DNA of 64,000 nt from Topomyia yanbarensis (lineage: Eukaryota; Arthropoda; Insecta; Diptera; Culicidae): contig NC_080672.1 of assembly GCF_030247195.1 (NCBI RefSeq), positions 1-64,000 of the forward strand, read 5' to 3'. Position 1 is the first letter of the stretch, and every line of letters starts with the position of its first letter. This document shows, piece after piece, positions 11,794 through 23,530 of this stretch. The position numbers and the translations under genes were made by a program. Under the pieces are notes generated by a model that saw nothing but the letters and a program-made list of their open reading frames with translations, was not told the DNA's origin and ran no database searches.

Positions 11794-12640
11794 AAAACAA
11801 CATGTTTTTCCTATTCGTCATTCAATATACTCGGAATGGAGAGTAGGCCATGCCTTCGTAGCGAACACTCCATTTTTAGCAGATTTTTTATCTCTGTGCA
11901 AAATCTATTAAATCTCAACGATCAAATTTGTATTCCTCTGCTCGCTAAACTTAAGCTACGGGAAGTGAATTATCCTGTCATTATTCCCATCCCCACATAT
12001 CCTTTTCGGAAATTTTCCTTTTGGATTTCGACGCGAGTGACGTATACAGATATTCATACCCAAAATCAGACACAAAACGGAGAGAAATTAAAATCCTTTT
12101 TTTCCGTATTATGGGCCGCCGTCTCTCGATGCCGAGCCTTTCTTTCAACTTCTCAAACAAAAACCGAAAGAATAGTGCAACAAAAATACCAAGTTTGAAG
12201 GAAAAGTGAAGATTTTCCTCAAAAATTCTCGCCAATGTGGAAAAATTGACAAATCTGTTAAATTGATACCACACCAAGTCTCGCACCTTTAACCAATACA
12301 GATCAACCGCCAAATTCAAGATTTTCCGTGAGTTTTCCCGCACTTTCAAGAACTCGTATGTCGGTGAAAGAGAATGGGTGTTTCTCACTCGCAAATGTGG
12401 GTTTGCGTCTGGAGTCTATAGGTGAACTTAGGGTCACCGATAGATCACGGAAGATCTACAGCCAGTGCCGCCAGAGAGACAACGGGAGCAGCAGTAACGG
12501 ATGTGTCAGGTTCTGTATCAGCTTCGGCGGGTATTCATTACCGGTGAGCTTGTTCTAGTATTATATATAATATTATATAGGTCAGTCGGTTTGAGTTCTT
12601 CCAAGTGACACCCTGCAGTTTGTGTCTTATGGAAATTAAA
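11794..12640. other. Unassigned sequence
   Basis: Contains overlapping open frames on both strands (for example 11981-12394 minus and 11836-12198 plus). None has recognisable motifs and the overlap argues for chance. A short TA-rich run lies near 12560-12580. Confidence 0.3.
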
Positions 12641-12649
12641 TTTTATCTT

Positions 12650-13245
12650 ATGTTAGTGTCTAACCCCTGCCGCGTGACATCGAATGACCAAGTGCGAAGG
12701 TAGTTTCGTATGGTTTGCATTAGGTAGATTGTATTGAATGCTCCGTATATTGTCGAACGATTTTTCCATATCCAGTAGAGCTATTGCCGTCGATTTGGAG
12801 ACAGCTTTGGATAGCCGTGGAGCTTCCAGTGCAAAATTGACATCGTTAAAGTAAGGTAGAAAAAACAATGGATCGAGATGGCTACCTTGTGAAATTCCGG
12901 ATGAGGCGAAGAACTCATCGGAAACACGGGAAGACGGCGGTTGTTGAGATATGATTGGATCCAGCAAATTGCTTTGAAACAGCAGCCAAGTTTATCCATC
13001 TTGGTAGCAGTAATGGGCATCTGAATCTTGTCGAAATCCACAGATAAGCCGTTGAGCGTTTCGGCATGTATCCATGTAGTAAATATAATAAGGCAGAACA
13101 AACATGGGTGTTGTTTCTATCCATAAACACCAACAAAGGATCCAGAAGAAGCTTCTCGAATATCTTTCTTATCGATGTCAAACAAGCTGATAGATTTGTA
13201 GTTTGGGTTTGAGGATGGGAATGATATTGGCGATTTTCCATATGG
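12650..13245 (-). pseudogene. Decayed CR1-type reverse transcriptase
   Basis: Frameshifted pieces of a non-LTR reverse transcriptase appear in order on the minus strand. They are 'TSIRKIFEKLLLDPLL', 'HGYMPKRST', 'VDFDKIQ...KMDKLG', and 'SGISQGSHLDP' with 'PYFNDVNF'. They align to the intact CR1 copy at 37612-39708. The FADD active-site segment is missing. In its place the frame runs into 'ALLDMEKSFDNI', which resembles a jockey-type palm motif, so the fragment may join two different LINEs. It is not functional. Confidence 0.75.
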
Positions 13246-13635
13246 AAAGAAAAGTATCATAATTTCAAAAATGTATTACAGATATAGCCAGAAATTTTTG
13301 GACTCGAAGGCTGAGCTTTTCAATCACCAGATTGGACACGTTCTTGGTGTTTGAACTGGCGAATTGTCAACTGTCACCAACTGTCCTGAGAGACAACGTC
13401 GATTGTCTTATCTGGTGAGCCAACGTTATTTTTTGTTGCCGTTTTAAAAAGACTTCGCTCATTGCTATTTTCCAGGTAAGTCGTAGTTTTTTCCGAAACA
13501 GTTTTTAGACCAATAAAAATGGTAAGCTGGCGGCTTCTTATTATTGTTTGGTTTTAGATTATAGGTTGCAATTCGATAAATCATTGGCTTGCTCAAACTA
13601 TAGTAGAGATTAAGTATGTTCCTTGCATTTTTTAA

Positions 13636-14530
13636 CCGTTATGTGTCCAACAAAAAAAACACCCTTAACAGGCCAACGAGGGTACCCGGGTACCCACAAA
13701 TTGAAATGCTCCTAACTATGGTCCTTTAACCGATTTGGACACTTTCAGATGTTTTGGATTCAAGAGCTCGTCCACTATTTGATTCGGTAAAATAGAACCG
13801 GATGAATGGATATTGTGCTTGGTAATCCAGATTTTCCGGAGTAATGTTCCAGTACTAGGGTATGATTTGTAAATTTTAATAATGTCCTAGCAATATGAGT
13901 ATCAAAACTCTTTAAGTTGTCTCGGAAGTCTGTTTTTATTGTTACGGGACCCTATGGCAATTTGAAAAATGGAATTCAAATGGAATGACCACTCACGGCC
14001 CTACGGTAACCTGCTCCAGAATGTCCGTTCCGGGGTCAAATCACCAAATGGTTCCAAAACCATGAGATACAGCCTACTGATGCAATTCGAAGAATTTCGA
14101 TACCCATATTGCCGGTATTCCATTGAAATTCACAAATAGTATTCCAGCACTGGAACATGCTTCCGGAAATCCGAATTTCCCGGAACCGAATGAAGTAATC
14201 CGATTCATTTTTACCAAGTCTAAAAGTGGATGACTTCTTGAATCCAAAACACCTAAAAGTATCAAAATCGGTTGGAAATTACCTTAGCTATTGGCATTTC
14301 AGTTTTGTGGGTACCCGGGTACCCACGTCGGCCTGTTACGTAGTAAAACAATTCAGGAGCCCCTCCTAACTCCACCCTTACTATATCAACAATATTATTA
14401 ACCCAAAAGCTTGACTTAGTGAAGTACTAAGATATCACAAAGGTTCAATTTCCAGCTATGGATAAAACATGGGAATTTCATTAATTGAAACCTAAAAAGG
14501 CACCCGGGTACCGCGTCGGACACATAACGG
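13636..14530. mobile_element. piggyBac-like MITE with long foldback core
   Basis: TTAA at 13632-13635 and TTAA at 14531-14534 bound the element. Just inside are CCGTTATGTGTCC and its inverted copy GGACACATAACGG. TTAA duplication with ends starting CC is the hallmark of piggyBac-type insertion. Within it, 13667-14337 is a second inverted repeat beginning AACAGGCC(A/G)ACG and containing GGGTACCCGGGTACCCAC on each side. The arms remain alignable nearly to the centre (about 330 bp each). Sites such as GGATTCAAGA and CAATATG(A/G)GTATC are found in both. No transposase frame is present. Confidence 0.75.
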
Positions 14531-14539
14531 TTAAACAAA

Positions 14540-15939
14540 CTACGTTATGCACCCATGAGGAGCAAACTCCTATGTGTAAGCTCTGTAATCAAACAGCACA
14601 ACCTTACGCGGAAGATACAGAAGAGAATGCATCGCAACCGATTGCCAACGCATCTACGGCAAACCAACCCAATACCTGAACCACAACCGGTTGCTAAATT
14701 TATGGTAGCTGTGTAAGCTATAATGAACCGTAAATGCAGCTTCCAGCACCTCAAAATCAACAGTAAGCAACATCGATGAAGAAGTCAATAACTATGACGA
14801 CGGATTTGCACTGACGCAGGGAGGAACATCTGATTGACTCAAAATAGCTTTAACGACGATGACCGTGAGGTGAAAGACCACCACGACGCAGTAAACAGGG
14901 AGAGAGGGGAGAAACATGCAACGTATCATCGGTGTTAGACGATGGGATCGGTCTCAATCAGAATTTCAGTACCTTAGTAACTTTTTAGAACGGTCTAGAA
15001 TTGTCCTTTACTGCCGTTATAAGGTTAATTATTGGGGTTCCCTATTTGGAGAAATGAATTGTTCTACACATACCATCAAATCTCAACTGTTACAAATGTA
15101 GTGAGTTCGAAATCGTTGTTTTTGCATATGAAACGATGTGATAAATATGATTTTGCGCCGAAACAAAAAGAGATATTTGAATGGAGTCAAAGAAAGAATT
15201 GTTGAAAATGCTGAGATGCACTATTTCCATAATAATAATGGTGATGTTTATTATTTACTAATTTAAGCATATTAACGAAAATGCTAATAATAACACTAAC
15301 TTTAAACTAATTTACTTCTAAATGAATACTAAATTCACAAATAATAATTTCGCTAGCTTTCACCTGGGAAGACATTACGGGTCTCTAACGAAAGGTTGTT
15401 TTTGTATATAAGCTTGCATGAAAAATGATGTTCCTCCTGTCCAACACTGACATCGCTAAGCCACAAACCCGCTCTGAACATAGCTCCGATCATATTACGG
15501 TAATTTTCAAATTTGGTGCTAAAGTTGCAGTAAAGTGTTAAAGGTCAATAAAAACTTTTATTTAGATTGTGAGATGATGAGAATTTTTCGCTTGATTCGG
15601 ACAACAAAGCTCGAATGATGAATATGGATTCGTCCTCTTTCAACATTAATTCTCAAGCCACGCTCTGTACATATGATTATCAGATTGCTTCGGGTCATTT
15701 CGGTCAGTAAATTGTTCATCTCTGCACTATTGACTTGTTGGGGATAAGATTGGTTGAAAATATTGACCTGTTTTTGCAAAATCTACTTGGAGAATTATCT
15801 ACAGCACAGCAAAACTTAGTCATCTGAACTCTGGTCGATAATTCAGAGGTGTAAATAGTGCTTTAATAACATAAATGGTGTTGAACAACGAGTGTATCTA
15901 AAGTTCACGACACGAAAGTTTCAACTGAAAAGACGTCAA
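14540..15939. other. No recognised gene
   Basis: Positions 14560-14900 are less AT-rich and include a short plus-strand frame with a single C-x2-C pair, too little to call. The rest is AT-rich. I found no transposon ends. Confidence 0.3.
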
Positions 15940-17497
15940 ATTAATAAATAGCGAAAATAATTGCAAACTTTATCTATCGTTTTCTCAGTATGACAGATAT
16001 GTGGTCATGGAACCTGCTTAAAGTAGTAGCAAAGGTGGTAGTAAGCTTGATCAATTACCATCGAGACGACGAACCCATGCCGTACCGTTGGAATTGAAAT
16101 ATCCTCAATAGGACGAATCTGTCGGTGCCCTAGGCCCAACCAGCCCTGCACTAATCCCTGGTTGAGACGTCACATGAGATTTTTGGTGTCCCTGAATTCA
16201 AATGTCCAAGACCAGGAGCTTTGTGTCAGAGTTTTCTTGAGTTGGTATATTTACAAGCAATCTCATCTGCCTATAATTTTAACGAACGTAAAAGATGTCT
16301 CCACATGGGGATCATCTGTTTTACACTCTTTCTGAGCCAAGAGAGCATATAAATTTGTCATGGTGAGTGACGAAGTTCTTTTTAGTATTTCTGCAAAAGC
16401 GTGCTTAGAGCGTTGTTTAAAGGCTGTTGGCCTGGTTATAAATCATGTAGACTCTACCAATACTAGATACTCTTTTCAGCATTTGCAATACATGAATCAT
16501 TATCTTGATTCTCTGTGCATTTGGCGCACCCTATCGATACAATTACCCATTTACCTGTATTTAATGCAACTATGCAAGACGTAATTAAGCGTTAAGCTGT
16601 CCCGACGAGTTGGATGGGACCCACCATTTTGTCCCGTTCAGTACGATTGCCATTCAAAATCAGCGCTCACTGGAGCAATCAATTTTTGAAATAACCAACT
16701 CCGTGCTTCAGTAGATCCATGCTTCAAAAACTCGAATCGGTGAATACACCGTCGATCTCAACGTTGTGAGCGAGCATGCAGACACGTTAGTCCTTCATAG
16801 CAGATTTGTCAGCAGTAACGTCATTTGCTTGCTTTATATAGAATATCACAATTTTGGACATTTCAGCTCGCTGTCACTGCTGAATATATCCGCGCCTTTA
16901 GAATACGGATTGTCTTTGATTCGAAAGAAGATCAGATATGGTCCAACGGAGTTCAATGCATTTGATTTTAAACGGGAAGTGAAAGTCATTGATGACGAAT
17001 TTTGTTCGACATACATTTTATCATAAGCTGGCTCTTTCCAGGAGAGTTTATTTATGGACGGGCCTAGAGCCTTGCAAAAAGCAAACACGGAAGGAATGCG
17101 AAAGAAGAGACATAAATAGTGGAAGATATAATACATTGAAAGACTAGTCAGGAGATAGTAAAGTAGTAATGTGGTCATTTATCTACGCTCGATGTATGAC
17201 TGAATGCTACCGATTTTCTTAGCAACTTACATGATAAAAAAATAAGAACCTTTATCAGCAATAGATCATATAAACTCCGTTGTTTCACTTGCATGTGCAA
17301 AAAGATGGATGGGTACTGTCTGGGACATAACCGGAATGTCATGACAGCACATGGACTGGTAATTCAAATCTAATGATATGCAACGTAATCAACAATCCAC
17401 CAACGAGGTAAAATTGTGCCCCCGGGATACTTTGATTTGGATATACGGAAGAGTGCCAATATTTATGGTCATCCTGAATTTTCAAACCGGAGTTCTG
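15940..17497. repeat. Dispersed repeat, copy 2 (partner at 660-1935)
   Basis: Same-orientation, diverged copy of 660-1935, with the shared words listed there and several insertions relative to it. The minus-strand open frame at 16846-17178 corresponds in position and phase to the one at 1350-1679. The clear hAT-like ends seen around copy 1 were not found around this copy. It may therefore be a truncated element or a segmental duplicate. Confidence 0.6.
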
Positions 17498-17499
17498 CA

Positions 17500-18735
17500 T
17501 TTTATTTACAGCAAATTCAGTGAAATCAAATTAATACGAATTATACTGGGGATATCAATTTGAGGCGATAGTGATTCAGTTTCTAACTATAACTTTTTTT
17601 TCAAAATGTGTATTCTGACAGCAGTCAGGTTGGAAACCTGACTCAGTTTCGGTGTCAACCAAAACCGGCATATTTTACAAGTTCGGTTGACTTGCCGTAT
17701 CGGACACGAAACTATTGGTATCGTGTTCATCGTGTGGCACTTTTGGAGTTGGAAAAATCCAAATATTTCGTTTCAATTTCGGTGGAACCTTCGAAGGAGG
17801 TGGACGGTGCCTGACGGTAAACATTGGTACGTGCTGGTAATTTTGATTGTATCGTGCATTGTGTATTGTAGGACACTATTTTTTCAGCGAATTAAATTAT
17901 ATGTATCTAATTGAAGAGCAGCAGTGTGTTCAATCGATACCCTTGGAAAAAGTACAGTCTGCTTGCCTCGATAAGTTCATTGTCACGCTAGCCGATCGAT
18001 ACGTGATTCGCGGTCGGCACGCTTTGAAATTGTTATGCGTTATGCATCGACTTTTGTGGATTCGTGTCATAGACTATAGCAAAGCCATTCCCAAGTCAGG
18101 GTTGACCTTTTTCTTAACTATCTTTTTTACATGATTTTTTTTTTAGCAGATCCGCTTTGTGTTGACCGTACAAGGCTTATTTGAAATTAATACTTACAGA
18201 TAGTCTATAATATAGAAATTCACTCCATTGACACAATTGGGTCATGATAAAATGTTGCTATTTCATTACAGCTCCTCAATTTCTCCCATCCATTTTAAAT
18301 TAAGTTTTAATGTATTTACTAAAATGAATGAAAGGAGGAAAGTGTATACCTTACCATAAGATAAGTGACATATACGCTGAATTTGAAACCGTAAGTCCTA
18401 CAATTCCAACCGATGTAACTATCAAAAAAGTTCACATTCTGTACCTCTAAAATCAAATAAAATTGCTTCTTCATCGATGTACAATCCGGAACTAAAGCTG
18501 CTGTTCATACACTTTTTCCATATTCGAACGTCTATTGCGATATAATTCTAATTTTCAGATAGCTCATCACGCTTCAGCTAGCATTCCTGCGTTTCGCTAC
18601 CTATATAGAAGATGCGAACTGTTGATACGAGATTAATGCGATAGCCTTGCTTCAATCGTTAATCTGTTTCAGTGCACATCTACACAATGTGGATAGAATT
18701 TGTGTTTCATGCTATGTTTTTAGAACACTTAGTTA
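17500..18735. other. Unassigned sequence
   Basis: Contains a small hairpin (AGTCAGGTT...AACCTGACT near 17621-17643) and overlapping open frames at 17608-18134 without recognised domains. I see no transposon ends. Confidence 0.3.
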
Positions 18736-18740
18736 AAACA

Positions 18741-18836
18741 ATACATAGTTAAAATCGAATTTTTATAATTATCAACAAGGAAAACATCACGAAGATAGTG
18801 ATAAAACACATTTAACTCGTAGCGTAAACGTAGTAT
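18741..18836. mobile_element. Hairpin MITE (copy 2, degraded)
   Basis: The right half matches the 11684-11793 element closely (ATCAACAAGGAAAA, AAGATAGTG, TTTAACTCGTAG, AACGTAGTAT). The left arm is eroded, so the hairpin is no longer symmetric. This is evidence that the family is mobile or was duplicated. Confidence 0.6.
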
Positions 18837-18839
18837 CAG

Positions 18840-19460
18840 AAGTTGTGGTTGCGTTTCCTTTAGTCGACTGATTGGTTCATGTTTCCTTAATTAGAGGTGA
18901 AAATTTAACACAAATTTGTGCTAAAAAGAATGATTCACACAGCTAGCAGTATCTAATGCAACGAAGATTCTGCCGAGCTTTTGAATCTTAAAATTCATCC
19001 AAATGGCAACCGGTTGGTTGGTCGTTGGTGCGTAAAGTCGTGATCCGCCACAGCTTGGTTCGGTTCGTTTGCCGACTTCGCATCTCAAGTAACCCAAGTC
19101 GGATGTGAGCGCAGCCAGGCATGGCTGAATTTTCCTTCTACAGCCGTTGACGAATTTTGTTTTGGTAGCTGGCCGAAACTGCGGAAAACTAAGAGGTTGT
19201 GTGCATGTCGAAATCTTTTGAAAGCGTGCTTTCAGTATGATAAATGAAGGTCGCAAATTTTTGATTGTGGGATTCGTCTCCCGCTTCGGGTATCGATTTA
19301 TTTTACATTTTTATGTGAAGATTGTATAAAAATCAGATTAGCTCGGGCAGTTGGAGGATATACTTCATTGAGGTAGGTGAGTCAATTATGGCACAACATC
19401 CGCATCAGTAAAACTAAATTATATAATAATTATTCTTAGTTGAATCTATTTATCTAGTTT
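18840..19460. other. Unassigned sequence with a reverse open frame
   Basis: A minus-strand frame (18921-19256, 111 residues) lies in a less AT-rich patch. It has basic and cysteine residues but no motif I recognise. It could be an old transposon remnant. Confidence 0.25.
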
Positions 19461-19461
19461 A

Positions 19462-19689
19462 TCTAGTCTAGATATATAAAAGTCAATGTTTGTATGTAAA
19501 TGATTTATGGACTCCCAAACGGCTTAACCGATTGCCATAAAAATTTATCCATAGTAGGCATTTGTTATGGAGCATGTTTGTGTGCTATTGGTTGGGCATT
19601 ATCTGCCCGCCAGATGATGCTTCAGAACAAATTATGTTTTCCCTCTATTTCGTTGAAAGTCACAGCAACGCGCGATGGGTATTAGCTAG
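19462..19689 (+). mobile_element. Short Helitron-like element
   Basis: The stretch begins TCTAGTCTAGATATATAAAA and contains the word ATGGACTCCCAAACGG. It ends with GCAACGCGCGATGGG and a terminal CTAG followed by T. A TC start, a GC-rich short hairpin near the 3' end and CTAG before T are the known signature of insect Helitrons, which transpose by a rolling-circle route and leave no target duplication. No Rep/helicase is present, so it is non-autonomous. The 5' boundary could also be at 19467. Confidence 0.6.
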
Positions 19690-19931
19690 TTTTATATAAA
19701 ACTATTTCAGTTGTTGAAATTGTTAATCCTGCTCAATTTTATACATAGTGTTATATAAACAATAAATCCAATAAACTGATTGATGATGAAAAGGCACTGT
19801 TTTTCATTATTAGTAGTATAGTGGAATTCGGAACGGAATACATCTGTTTTAACAGCATTAACAAAATTTTAATTAAGGAAGGAAATTTTTGAAAAGAAAA
19901 CATTGTTATAATACAGATTATTAGTAACTTT

Positions 19932-20185
19932 TCATATTTCATTAATTTTTTGCCATAAGTGCCTCTCGGCCTCTTGGATGTTGATAATCTTCCAGTTTAG
20001 TTCACTTAGTCTAATGGTTTTGTCATACAACGCTACATCGCCGTTGAAAACACAAGATGCATGAAGTAGCACTTCGATAAATTCATTCCTTTCTAGAGAA
20101 TCCTTCATTTCAGAAAACCAGTGCCGCAGAGAGAAAATACTGGCCCGGGGGGTCCAACGTACGGGCTCCCACCACTGTGTATTGC
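19932..20185 (-). CDS. Possible terminal exon, unrecognised
   Basis: On the minus strand a strong 3' splice-site pattern (TTTTTTGTACTCAG) is followed by an open frame of about 84 codons ending in TGA at 19934-19932. The frame starts 'NTQWWEPVRWTPRAS' and ends 'HLWQKINEI'. The patch is clearly less AT-rich than the neighbouring kilobase, which fits coding sequence. I do not recognise a family. No upstream exon was identified on the same strand and no AATAAA signal is obvious downstream. It could also be a transposon fragment. Confidence 0.3.
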
Positions 20186-20377
20186 CTGAGTACAAAAAAG
20201 TCAATGTTTGAAATCCATTGGAGTTCACTGATATTATGTATATTATACTGAAATTTTATATTTATGTACCATTTTGTTGCTCTAGTTGTTTGAAGTGCAA
20301 ATGAAGGAAAAAACGTAGAGTTTACCTTGGGAGTTTTTAATACCTCTGCGACAGTTTTGGTGATTTTGAAAAGCGCC

Positions 20378-21440
20378 ATTTTTGTAATAGTATTTATAAA
20401 AATAAGGAAATGCCAAGATTAAAAAAAGATAAAAAACAATAGGAAAACTAAATATTAAAAGCATGTCCAGAAGAGCAAAAACAACAAAATCAACCACATA
20501 CACAAATGTCAATTGCCAAAAAATGTTTAATTGAGAAAAACCAAAACAAAACCTATAAAAAATTGATAAAGGAAAACAGGAAACGAGAAAAACATATTGC
20601 GAAGATTAAAAAAGTCGAACACTATTGAACAGAAAATAATGAAAAATCGATAGGAAATTAGGAAAAAAATTAGAATCAATGAAAAAAAACTTCTAAAAAG
20701 AATACAAACAATAATATAAAAAATGCATAAAACTGAAAAACTCGATAAATCAAGAATAATAAAATTTATTTAACATTAAAAAAAAGAAATATTTAAAGCA
20801 ATAGAAAAAATAAATAAAACGTTAAGAATGTATAAAACTAGAGGAGTATATATAAAAGACAAGAATAGAATAACCATAGAGAAATTAAAAAAACATGGAC
20901 GAACCAGAAAATTTTGAAAAACTGGAAAATTTAAATGATGAAAAGACGAAAAATTAAAGAAAATTGGAAGTATTGAACAAAAACGGAGCCAACAGACAAA
21001 ATATAAAAAAATAGTATAAAAAAGCCATACTATAGAAACACAAAAATGAAGATATTAACACGAAAAAATGAATAAAATCACTAGAAATGAAATTTGAAAT
21101 AAATTCAAACAACGATATAAATGTAAAATTAAGAAAAAGTGCGCATAGCGTCACAAAAGCATAATTTTCTCAAACAATTTCGAATAAAATTAAGTAACAG
21201 AGAAAAAACTATATAGTGATAGTGATAGCAATAGAAAAAGCAAAAGTAAGGAACATAAAAAGATGGATAAAATAAAAGTATGCAAACAGATAAAAAAGGC
21301 AGAATCTTACAATTGTAGAAATATACATACATTCCACAACTTGAAAAAATAGATCAATGAAATTTTAACACCATAAAAAAAATCGATGTAGGATTAAAAA
21401 AAAATTAAAAATTCAAATAAGGGTTTGGTTGGATTTTACG
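20378..21440. repeat. One-kilobase A-rich, strand-asymmetric tract
   Basis: For about 1 kb the plus strand is dominated by A, with G in second place and few T and C. It is built of words like GAAAAAT, ATAAAA and AAGAAAA without a strict period. Several long reverse-strand frames rich in Phe, Leu and Tyr (for example 20954-21332) are produced by this composition and are not genes. The sharp left edge adjoins the possible exon at 19932-20185. Confidence 0.6.
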
Positions 21441-22230
21441 CTATGCTGGTTTCGAAAACATTCATAATCCTATAAAAACATGAATTATTCTTTCATTTGT
21501 GTTGGTGTATTAGCACACCTTAAAATATTTTACAAGAATGTTGTAACTGAATTATAGAAAATAGTTCAAAAATAAAAATAAAATCGTTACGTTCAGGAAG
21601 CGACGTTCAAAATCTCACGCTCACTCCTCCAAAACGAAAAGATTTTGTATGCGGATTTAACTTGCTACATTAGTTACGTAATCTTGCTAACTAGTTGGTT
21701 CAGTTTGGAAGCAGAGTTCAATTTTCTTTTCGAAATCAATCATACACAATTTAGCAATTTAGTTGAACGTATGCTTCTTAGAATCATTGGCAGCAGCAGG
21801 ATTGTGAACTGAGAGATCTTCTCGTCATGCTCCATGACATATAAAATTCAAAACAAAACTATTAACACTGTACTTGTCACGAAAGGGGCTTGTTGTGGAC
21901 GCAATTTGCTGTTAAAATGAAAATGTTGACAAAGGCCGTATTTGAAAGAATTGTAAAACGAATTTATTTTTTTCCATCTCTGGCCTCTTTGCTAGGGCGA
22001 ATTGGTAGTCGAAAATCGCCGAAAAAAGCTGCGTCATTTGAGTATGACCCCTTTACAAAAATGTTTCGGTATTATCTCGTATCTGAATATGATTTTTTAT
22101 AGATTTTGTATCAATGAACGGCAAACCAAATATATTAAATTTAAAATTTAAATTTTTGGATTAATTTCGAATTCTTTTGGTATATCAAGAGTTTTTGATG
22201 ACTCATTTGACCAATTGAGCTCTCAAATAG
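21441..22230. other. No recognised gene
   Basis: Less extreme in composition than the preceding tract. Short open frames (21890-22102) lack motifs. Confidence 0.3.
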
Positions 22231-22233
22231 AGG

Positions 22234-23530
22234 TAGGGTTACCACATCTAGTGGTACTTTGACCAGAAGAATTTTACTGAGCAGGGGATAGACTTCAAGA
22301 GGCACATGGGTATGTGTTGAAATCAATTCGAATTTCGAATTAAAGTGATCACTCGACAGAATTTTGGAGCGCTTCCATTGCTTTTTATTGTATAAAACGC
22401 TTAAAAACAAATAAATATGCACTGTTTTATTTCTTATGTAGCTCGTAGCACTAAGAGGAAAAATTTCTTTTTTTTCACATTCACCGTAGAGTGTAATGTT
22501 TTGGTAAAGCACTCCACCTTTCTACGACGTTCACATTTAGTTGTATGTTTTTGCATTTGTTAACAATTTTGTTGATTTAGTTGGATGTAGTGATTCGCTT
22601 TCTCGGATATTCACAAAGAATCCAAAAGCACCAACCACTCTCGCTGTGAAGGATAACCCGAGCGAGCTTTGCTCTGCTCCTCAGTAAACAAACACGGGGT
22701 GTGAAATCACACTTCAGTTTCCTTCGAGAATTTTTGTGAGGAACATAGGGCCTGCAACCCGAGGATGATGTTTATGAGGGCTGGGTGCTGGGCGATTTCT
22801 GCACAGCAAAAAATATGAAAATTAACTTAAGCGTATTTCATAATATCGCAGAAAACTATTCGTGTAATTATGTTTCACGAATAAATTTACGTTATATATC
22901 ATGCACATAAAATGACCCCTGAAAATCGTGCAAATCTGTATTTTCCTATGGAAATTTACATTATTCTTCTCGAGACTTGCGCGCTATTCATTCAATTTAC
23001 AGATAAAATATCTTATTTTTACACGATTTTATACGAAACGGTGTTTAGCAGAGCGAAAAACTAACTGCGTCATACACACACATGCACGAGCCGCAACTCA
23101 ATGCGCTCGAATCGTCCACGCTCAAGCGAAGCTTATGTACGCCACTTTGCAGTGACATTGTTATGTGTCGCTTTAGCCTAGTACATAAGGGGGTGTCTCC
23201 GGTGAGTCAATGATTGTCGGTTCAAGTCTTGGTAGTATTATTTAACGGATTTTTTTTATGTCAGTATCGTCACCAATACATACGTAAGTTATTTATAGTA
23301 CGATTTGTGGCTAATGTAAAATTAATCACTCGCATAATTTTACACTATTGGTCGCGTTCCCTTTATGTGCAGTATATTTAGCATAATTTTACATGAATTT
23401 TTTTATCTGTGTGGTAAAGCAAAGGGCAACGCAAAATTGCAAAATAATCCAATGGATTCTTCCGGGCGAATTTAGATTTACCTGAACGAAGACATGGAAT
23501 TCGCCTCCAAAAACCGGTGTGGCAACCCTA
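22234..23530. mobile_element. TIR element, TAGGGTT-type ends (possible hAT)
   Basis: The left end TAGGGTTACCACATC at 22234 is matched by an inverted right end TAGGGTTGCCACACC ending at 23530. Inside lies a block with homology to 35905-36300: a '(T/C)TTTTTATT' run, then 'CTCTCGCTGTG', showing a dispersed family. A second, smaller inverted-repeat element appears nested at about 22803-23413. No target duplication or transposase was seen, so the superfamily is a guess. Confidence 0.4.
22803..23413. mobile_element. Possible nested MITE with CACAG ends
   Basis: The left side reads CACAGCAAAAAATATG followed by AAAATTA. The right side inverted reads CACAGATAAAAAAATTCATG followed shortly by AAAATTA. 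In the middle (about 23160-23250) is a tRNA-like stretch with a B-box-like GGTTCAAGTC. The ends are short and imperfect. Confidence 0.35.

Noticed and set aside
11836..12394. Overlapping frames of 120 and 137 codons on opposite strands
   Set aside because: Both are open over the same bases, neither has motifs, and there is no splice or promoter signal that favours one.
20954..21332. Phe/Leu/Tyr-rich reverse frames resembling membrane proteins
   Set aside because: They come from translating the opposite strand of an A-rich low-complexity tract; there are no charged or structured regions as in real transporters.
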